Origin: Planctomycetes bacterium GWF2_50_10
GTDB lineage: Bacteria > Planctomycetota > Phycisphaerae > Sedimentisphaerales > GWF2-50-10
NCBI GenBank assembly: GCA_001824635.1
Contig: MHYB01000079.1
Coordinates: forward strand, 34,475-44,541
Length of the DNA stretch: 10,067 nucleotides
Reading direction: 5' to 3'
Numbering within the stretch: the stretch's first letter is position 1; each line of letters opens with the position of its first letter. Of the stretch, positions 6,596-10,067 are shown piece after piece. Made by a program: the position numbers and the translations under genes. The notes beneath the pieces were generated by a model. It saw only the letters and a program-made list of their open reading frames with translations. It ran no database searches and was not told the DNA's origin.

Positions 6596-7981
6596 ATGGC
6601 TGGTCAGCAATATCACGATGCAAGCAATCTTTTTGCAAAGGCGGAGCAGGACAGGATAGAATCCAATGCGCCGCTGGCAGTGAGAATGCGCCCGCGCAGT
6701 CTCGATGAATTTGCTGGCCAGGCGCATTTCGTCGGCCCCGGCAAGTTGCTCAGACGCATGCTTGAGGCAGACAGGCTCACAAGCGTATTATTCTACGGCC
6801 CGCCCGGCGTAGGCAAAACCAGCCTCGCGCGCGTTATCGCAAACCAGACCCGGTCGATATTTAAATATTTATCAGCGCCAGCCGCCACCGTTGCCGACAT
6901 TCGTTCCATGACCGCCTCTGCCAGGAACACGCTGCTTGCGTCAAATCAAAAAACGATACTTTTCATCGATGAGATACACCGGTTTAATAAGGCCCAGCAG
7001 GATGTCCTCCTTGACGATGTCGAGACGGGTGTGATTACCCTTATCGGGGCCACCACAGAAAATCCTTATTTCAGTGTAAACAGCCCTCTTATAAGCCGAA
7101 GCACGATTTTCCGCTTCGAGCCGCTCACGCAGGAAGATGTGGTATGGGTTTTAAAGCGAGCCGCCGAGGATAATGAGCGAGGCCTTGGAAAATACAACAT
7201 CAATCTCGAAGATGACGCCGCCGCGTATCTTGCTACCATGTGCGATGGCGACGCCAGGAAAGCCCTGACGGCGCTGGAAATTGGGGTGCTCAGTTATATA
7301 AAGGAAACAGGCTCTGCCGGGGTACAATTCAATATTGAGTTGGCCCGCCAGTCGATCCAGCAGAAGATGATCGTAGCCGACAAGACCGGCGACACGCATT
7401 ACGACCTGGCAAGCGCATTCCAGAAGAGTATGCGAGGGTCGGATCCGGACGCGACGGTTTACTGGCTTGCAAGGCTCATAGCCGGCGGAGAAGACCCGCG
7501 ATTTATCGCCAGGCGCATAGCCGTTTGTGCCGCCGAGGATGTGGGTAATGCCGACCCGATGGCAACAGTTCTGTCTGCCGCCGCGGTGCAGATAGCCGAA
7601 TTCGTGGGTCTCCCCGAGGCCCAGCTTCACCTTGCCCAGGCCGCCATATATATCGCATGCGCACCGAAGTCAAACGCGTCCGCCAAGGCCGTTTGGGAGG
7701 CTCTTAGTGATGTAAATAACGGCAGAACTATACAGGTGCCGCCCCATCTTAAGGATTCCCACTATAAGGGTGCTAAAAAAGAGGGTATTGGGCGAGATTA
7801 CAAATATCCCCACAGTTTCGAATCGGGCTATGTCAAACAGGATTATCTGGGCGTCCAGCTTAATAAACATTATTACCAGCCCACAAACCGGGGCCGCGAA
7901 AAAAATATCGGGGCGTATTTACAAATGCTCCAAACCCTGTTACAACATAACTCCATGCCCGACAGTGGTAAGGATAAATAA
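6596..7981 (+). CDS. rarA: Replication-associated recombination protein RarA (MgsA), AAA+ ATPase
   Basis: RarA is a clamp-loader-like AAA+ ATPase, related to eukaryotic WRNIP1/Mgs1, that acts at stalled or gapped replication forks. The 461-residue product shows the motif order of the family: APLAVRMRPRSLDEFAGQ near residue 25, Walker A GPPGVGKT (68-75), Walker B LFIDEIHRFNKAQQD (D125, E126), sensor 1 GATTENP, sensor 2 around GDARKALTALE, and the C-terminal tetramerisation region with AAEDVGNADP. It ends in the conserved YYQPTNRGREKNI segment. Length is normal (E. coli 447). The ATG at 6596 is preferred because the promoter -10 ends 8 nt before it; no ribosome-binding site exists. It is the first gene of a three-gene operon, and its TAA overlaps the next ATG by one base (TAATG), implying translational coupling. 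Confidence 0.97.
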   Translation: MAGQQYHDASNLFAKAEQDRIESNAPLAVRMRPRSLDEFAGQAHFVGPGKLLRRMLEADRLTSVLFYGPPGVGKTSLARVIANQTRSIFKYLSAPAATVADIRSMTASARNTLLASNQKTILFIDEIHRFNKAQQDVLLDDVETGVITLIGATTENPYFSVNSPLISRSTIFRFEPLTQEDVVWVLKRAAEDNERGLGKYNINLEDDAAAYLATMCDGDARKALTALEIGVLSYIKETGSAGVQFNIELARQSIQQKMIVADKTGDTHYDLASAFQKSMRGSDPDATVYWLARLIAGGEDPRFIARRIAVCAAEDVGNADPMATVLSAAAVQIAEFVGLPEAQLHLAQAAIYIACAPKSNASAKAVWEALSDVNNGRTIQVPPHLKDSHYKGAKKEGIGRDYKYPHSFESGYVKQDYLGVQLNKHYYQPTNRGREKNIGAYLQMLQTLLQHNSMPDSGKDK

Positions 7982-8586
7982 TGGATAAAAATCAGCTACG
8001 CAATGCGCTTAGAACTCGCCTCCTCGAGATCGGGGCCGATATACGCTCAGAAAAAAGCAAAAAAGCCTGCCAGAACCTCATCGAGACGCCCGAATTTCAG
8101 ACCGCCTCTGTGGTGATGATCTATCTTTCTCTGCCCCACGAAGTAGATACAGCAAGTGTTATCCTCCACGCCTGGCAAAGGGGCAAGACCGTCGCCGTGC
8201 CAAAAGTCTCTTTCCAGCAGAGACACATGATTCCCGTAATTCTCACAAGCCTTGAAACAGGATTTTCAACAGAAGTCAGCGGCCTGCGCAACCCGATAAC
8301 CGGCGTGCCCATGCCGATGGAAGAAATCGATATAATAGTAACCCCCGCGCTTGGCTTTGACCGCTCAGGCAACAGGCTAGGCCGCGGCGGCTCGTATTAT
8401 GACCGGTTCTTTGCAAATAAAGACCTCCGTGCCATCAAGTGCGGCATGGCGTTTAAAGAACAGATCGTCGATAAGGTACCGACGGTCGAACATGACGTAA
8501 AAATGGATATGCTCGTCACGGATGACGAGGTGATCTATAGTTCAAGCCTAGAAGGAAGTAAGAAGTATGGCAGCGGTTCCCTATAA
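7981..8586 (+). CDS. 5-formyltetrahydrofolate cyclo-ligase (MTHFS)
   Basis: This enzyme uses ATP to convert 5-formyltetrahydrofolate into 5,10-methenyltetrahydrofolate, returning a dead-end folate to one-carbon metabolism in the cytoplasm. The 201-residue length is typical. Recognisable family blocks are an N-terminal basic helix (MDKNQLRNALRTRL), IYLSLPHEVDT, KTVAVPKV, and the signature IIVTPALGFDRSGNRLGRGGSYYDRF (residues about 118-143). In that signature, family members usually show G-Y/R-G-G-G-Y-Y-D; here the third Gly is Ser138. AAGGA (7970-7974) lies 6 nt before the ATG, inside the end of rarA, and the two genes overlap by one base. The 3' end overlaps the next gene by 20 nt. No functional link with RarA is known to me; the tight packing suggests only shared expression. 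Confidence 0.93.
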   Translation: MDKNQLRNALRTRLLEIGADIRSEKSKKACQNLIETPEFQTASVVMIYLSLPHEVDTASVILHAWQRGKTVAVPKVSFQQRHMIPVILTSLETGFSTEVSGLRNPITGVPMPMEEIDIIVTPALGFDRSGNRLGRGGSYYDRFFANKDLRAIKCGMAFKEQIVDKVPTVEHDVKMDMLVTDDEVIYSSSLEGSKKYGSGSL

Positions 8587-9574
8587 GCCTTATCAGCCCG
8601 GCAAAAATGGACGAAAAATAACACTTCTAGCCCTCGCAGCGGCAATAATAATCGTAGCGGGAATTTTTGTTGCAAGGGCATTCTTAAAAGACCAGCCCGC
8701 GACGGATGAAAACAACGGTACTTTTCCGCAGCAGCAGCCTTTGATGCCGCCGACTTTTTCTGAACCGGTTAATGAACCCGTCAGGATCAAGCCTGAACCC
8801 AACTCAACCGCTCTTTCAGATGAGACAGCCAAATTGATCTCGCAAGCCAAGGCCGATATCGCCGCCGGCGAACTCATAAAAGCAAGAGATGGCCTCAGCG
8901 ATGCCCTTTCGATGCTCACAAACAAACCCGAGGCTCAGGATGTAAAAGCCATTATGGCAGAGCTTTCCCAGAACTGGCTTTTCAGCAAGGAAGTCGCTCA
9001 GGGCGATTCGCTTTGCACGGTCTATGAAGTAAAGCCCGGCGACCTGCTCCAGAAAATCTGCACAGCCCACAAGGTTCCTTATGAACTTATAATGGAGCTT
9101 AACGACATACAAAAGGCCTCAAGCCTCCGCGCCGGCCAGAAAATAAAAATGGTCAACGGTCCTTTCCACTGCTTTATAAGCAGGTCGGCTTTTACGATGG
9201 ACCTCTACCTCCAGAACACTTACGTCCGCACCTATAAGGTCGGCCTGGGCACCGAAGGCAGGGAAACCCCCACCGGCATCTGGCGAGTCGCCCCGACCGG
9301 CAAAATGGTAAAGCCCCCGTGGACAGACCCCGACACCGGCAAATATTACGCCAGCGATGCCCCCGATTACCCCCTCGGAGCAAGGTGGATAGCTCTTGAC
9401 GGCATTGGCGGTTCAGCCGTAGGCAGAACAGGTTTTGCCATCCACGGCACCAACGAACCGCAAACAATAGGTACCAAAAGCTCACGAGGCTGCATCCGCC
9501 TCCACGATGGCGACGTGATACAGGTCTATAAACTCCTCGTACCCGTCCATTCCGAAGTCCGCGTAGTTGATTGA
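8567..9574 (+). CDS. Membrane-anchored LysM / L,D-transpeptidase (YkuD)
   Basis: L,D-transpeptidases cross-link peptidoglycan stems (3-3 links) or attach proteins to the wall, outside the cytoplasmic membrane. The 335-residue protein has a short basic N-terminus and one hydrophobic segment (about 18-40) that should act as an uncleaved anchor. A Pro/Gln-rich linker (about 42-78) and a helical region resembling a TPR unit (about 83-140) follow. A LysM domain comes next (about 152-197, YEVKPGDLLQKICTAHKVPY, LRAGQKIKMV) and then a YkuD domain (about 205-335). The catalytic signature is intact: H293 in IHGTNEP and S306-R-G-C309-I-R, with C309 the nucleophile. The ATG at 8567 overlaps the cyclo-ligase gene by 20 nt and has GAAGGA (8551-8556) upstream. 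It closes the rarA operon; an intrinsic terminator follows 45 bp after its stop. Acceptor and donor specificity cannot be read from the sequence. Confidence 0.94.
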   Translation: MAAVPYKPYQPGKNGRKITLLALAAAIIIVAGIFVARAFLKDQPATDENNGTFPQQQPLMPPTFSEPVNEPVRIKPEPNSTALSDETAKLISQAKADIAAGELIKARDGLSDALSMLTNKPEAQDVKAIMAELSQNWLFSKEVAQGDSLCTVYEVKPGDLLQKICTAHKVPYELIMELNDIQKASSLRAGQKIKMVNGPFHCFISRSAFTMDLYLQNTYVRTYKVGLGTEGRETPTGIWRVAPTGKMVKPPWTDPDTGKYYASDAPDYPLGARWIALDGIGGSAVGRTGFAIHGTNEPQTIGTKSSRGCIRLHDGDVIQVYKLLVPVHSEVRVVD

Positions 9575-9619
9575 CCCAAGAGCAAAAAATGATCGTCACC
9601 ACAAAAAACAATTTCGTAG

Positions 9620-9652
9620 GGTGGGCAACGTTTTGCCCACCTCTTTTTTTTT
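9620..9652 (+). terminator. Intrinsic terminator of the rarA operon, within a GTAGGGTGGGC-type hairpin
   Basis: A perfect 9-bp stem, GGTGGGCAA (9620-9628) with TTGCCCACC (9633-9641), has loop CGTT and is followed by TC and nine T (9644-9652). It ends the three-gene operon 45 bp after the stop codon. The stem begins with the string GTAGGGTGGGC (9616-9626), which I recognise from intergenic hairpins in unrelated bacterial genomes, so the terminator may be a co-opted dispersed repeat. Confidence 0.92.
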
Positions 9653-9714
9653 CGCCCCGGCTTTTTCAGAAACTAGCCCACATCGCAAGCTATAGGACCC
9701 AGCTCCCTTTCCTT

Positions 9715-9768
9715 AATCAGCGAAATCAGCGTAATCTGCGTTTAAATTATCTTCGTGCTCTTCGTGGT
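9715..9768. repeat. Run of degenerate 9-bp units, probable dispersed repeat
   Basis: Read in steps of nine the sequence is AATCAGCGA, AATCAGCGT, AATCTGCGT, TTAAATTAT, CTTCGTGCT, CTTCGTGGT: three related units, a spacer unit, then two of another type. I recognise the AATCTGCGT and CTTCGTGGT style of repeat from intergenic regions of several bacterial phyla, from memory only. It lies between the operon terminator and the last gene; its end, GGTGA (9766-9770), falls 9 nt before that gene's ATG and may serve as its ribosome-binding site. The rest of the spacer (9653-9714) shows nothing I recognise. Confidence 0.6.
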
Positions 9769-9779
9769 GAAATTACCCT

Positions 9780-10067
9780 ATGACCCCCACAAGCCCAAAA
9801 TCCTTGGCCCTGACCATTTCCATCGCACTGCACTTAATATTGCTGGCCACCTTTGCAGCCATCAAACTTTCCTCACCAAAAGCCGAACGTGCCATCCCCC
9901 AGGCTTCTATTACACAATTATCCGCAATGGCAAACGCCGAGCCGATTACGCCAAAGCCAAAAATCAACAGATTATTTGTTGCTGATACTAAACCGGGCCA
10001 AAACTGGCAGTTGCCCCTCGAACAACTCAGCAGCCCTGATGTCAACATCACGCCTGAAATAACAAAA
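9780..10067 (+). CDS. Membrane protein with a TonB-like N-terminus, 3' end cut by the window
   Basis: Ninety-six codons are open from the ATG at 9780 to the right edge. Residues 9-28 (LALTISIALHLILLATFAAI) form one hydrophobic segment, preceded by a short Lys-containing N-terminus, so the rest should lie outside the cytoplasm. The segment carries Ser14 and His18 in SxxxH spacing, the pattern conserved in the transmembrane helix of TonB, where it is needed to couple to ExbB/ExbD. The following region is Pro/Lys-containing (EPITPKPK) as in TonB linkers. No further domain is visible before the edge, so it could be a TonB-type energy transducer or another envelope protein with a similar anchor. 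GGTGA at 9766-9770 is the only ribosome-binding candidate. It starts after the rarA-operon terminator; no clear promoter of its own was found, so its transcription is unexplained. Confidence 0.6.
   Translation, partial: MTPTSPKSLALTISIALHLILLATFAAIKLSSPKAERAIPQASITQLSAMANAEPITPKPKINRLFVADTKPGQNWQLPLEQLSSPDVNITPEITK

Noticed and set aside
9571..9783. Short plus-strand open frame from a TTG start, ending in TGA that overlaps the next ATG
   Set aside because: It runs through the operon terminator hairpin and the 9-bp repeat, has no domain and no ribosome-binding site. The open frame is explained by the repeat period being a multiple of three.
9773..10051. Minus-strand open frame opposite the last gene
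   Set aside because: The plus-strand frame gives a coherent membrane anchor and linker, while the minus-strand product shows no recognisable features.
1..10067. CRISPR array, prophage, insertion sequence or defence island
   Set aside because: No spaced direct repeats, transposase, integrase or known defence domain was seen in any frame examined; the genes are housekeeping or envelope functions.

Overview
The window is chromosomal and mostly housekeeping. It carries eight or nine genes with moderate GC and compact operons. The best-fitting source is a member of Planctomycetota, possibly of the Phycisphaerae. This rests on gene content and style: a short Rho with no N-terminal helical subdomain, a Der whose second P-loop reads GKRNAGKS, genes without Shine-Dalgarno sequences, a LysM/YkuD protein and a FAS1 lipoprotein. 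It is an inference that a 16S or marker-gene placement would have to confirm. No phage, transposase, CRISPR array, tRNA or rRNA was seen.

Layout. Positions 1-1103 (minus) hold the first 367 residues of the double GTPase Der; its C-terminus lies beyond the left edge. A 226-bp divergent spacer follows, with a good sigma70-type promoter for der and a weaker candidate for tex. Then come tex (1330-3606) and rho (3655-4755) on the plus strand, 48 bp apart and probably co-transcribed. A GAF-GGDEF diguanylate cyclase (4761-5813, minus) converges on rho with only 5 bp between the stop codons and no visible terminator. A 149-bp divergent spacer, rich in palindromes and TTATC/GATAA boxes, separates it from a FAS1-domain lipoprotein (5963-6502, plus) that has its own promoter, a strong RBS and a textbook terminator.

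Next is a tight plus-strand operon: rarA (6596-7981), 5-formyltetrahydrofolate cyclo-ligase (7981-8586, 1-nt overlap) and a membrane-anchored LysM/L,D-transpeptidase (8567-9574, 20-nt overlap). It starts from a near-consensus promoter placed so close to the rarA ATG that the transcript should be leaderless or nearly so. It ends at a strong hairpin plus T-tract terminator (9620-9652). Between that terminator and the last gene lies a run of 9-bp units (9715-9768) that looks like a dispersed repeat. The last gene (9780 to the edge) begins with a membrane segment of TonB type and is cut off by the window.

Functional themes are ribosome assembly (Der), transcription and RNA handling (Tex, Rho), replication-fork maintenance (RarA), folate repair (cyclo-ligase), cell-envelope work (L,D-transpeptidase, FAS1 lipoprotein, TonB-like protein) and c-di-GMP signalling. 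I did not find a clearly new multi-gene system. The points most worth a second look are the minimal Rho with an altered primary RNA-binding motif, the leaderless rarA start, the 9-bp-periodic repeat abutting the last gene, and the palindrome-rich dgc/FAS1 spacer.
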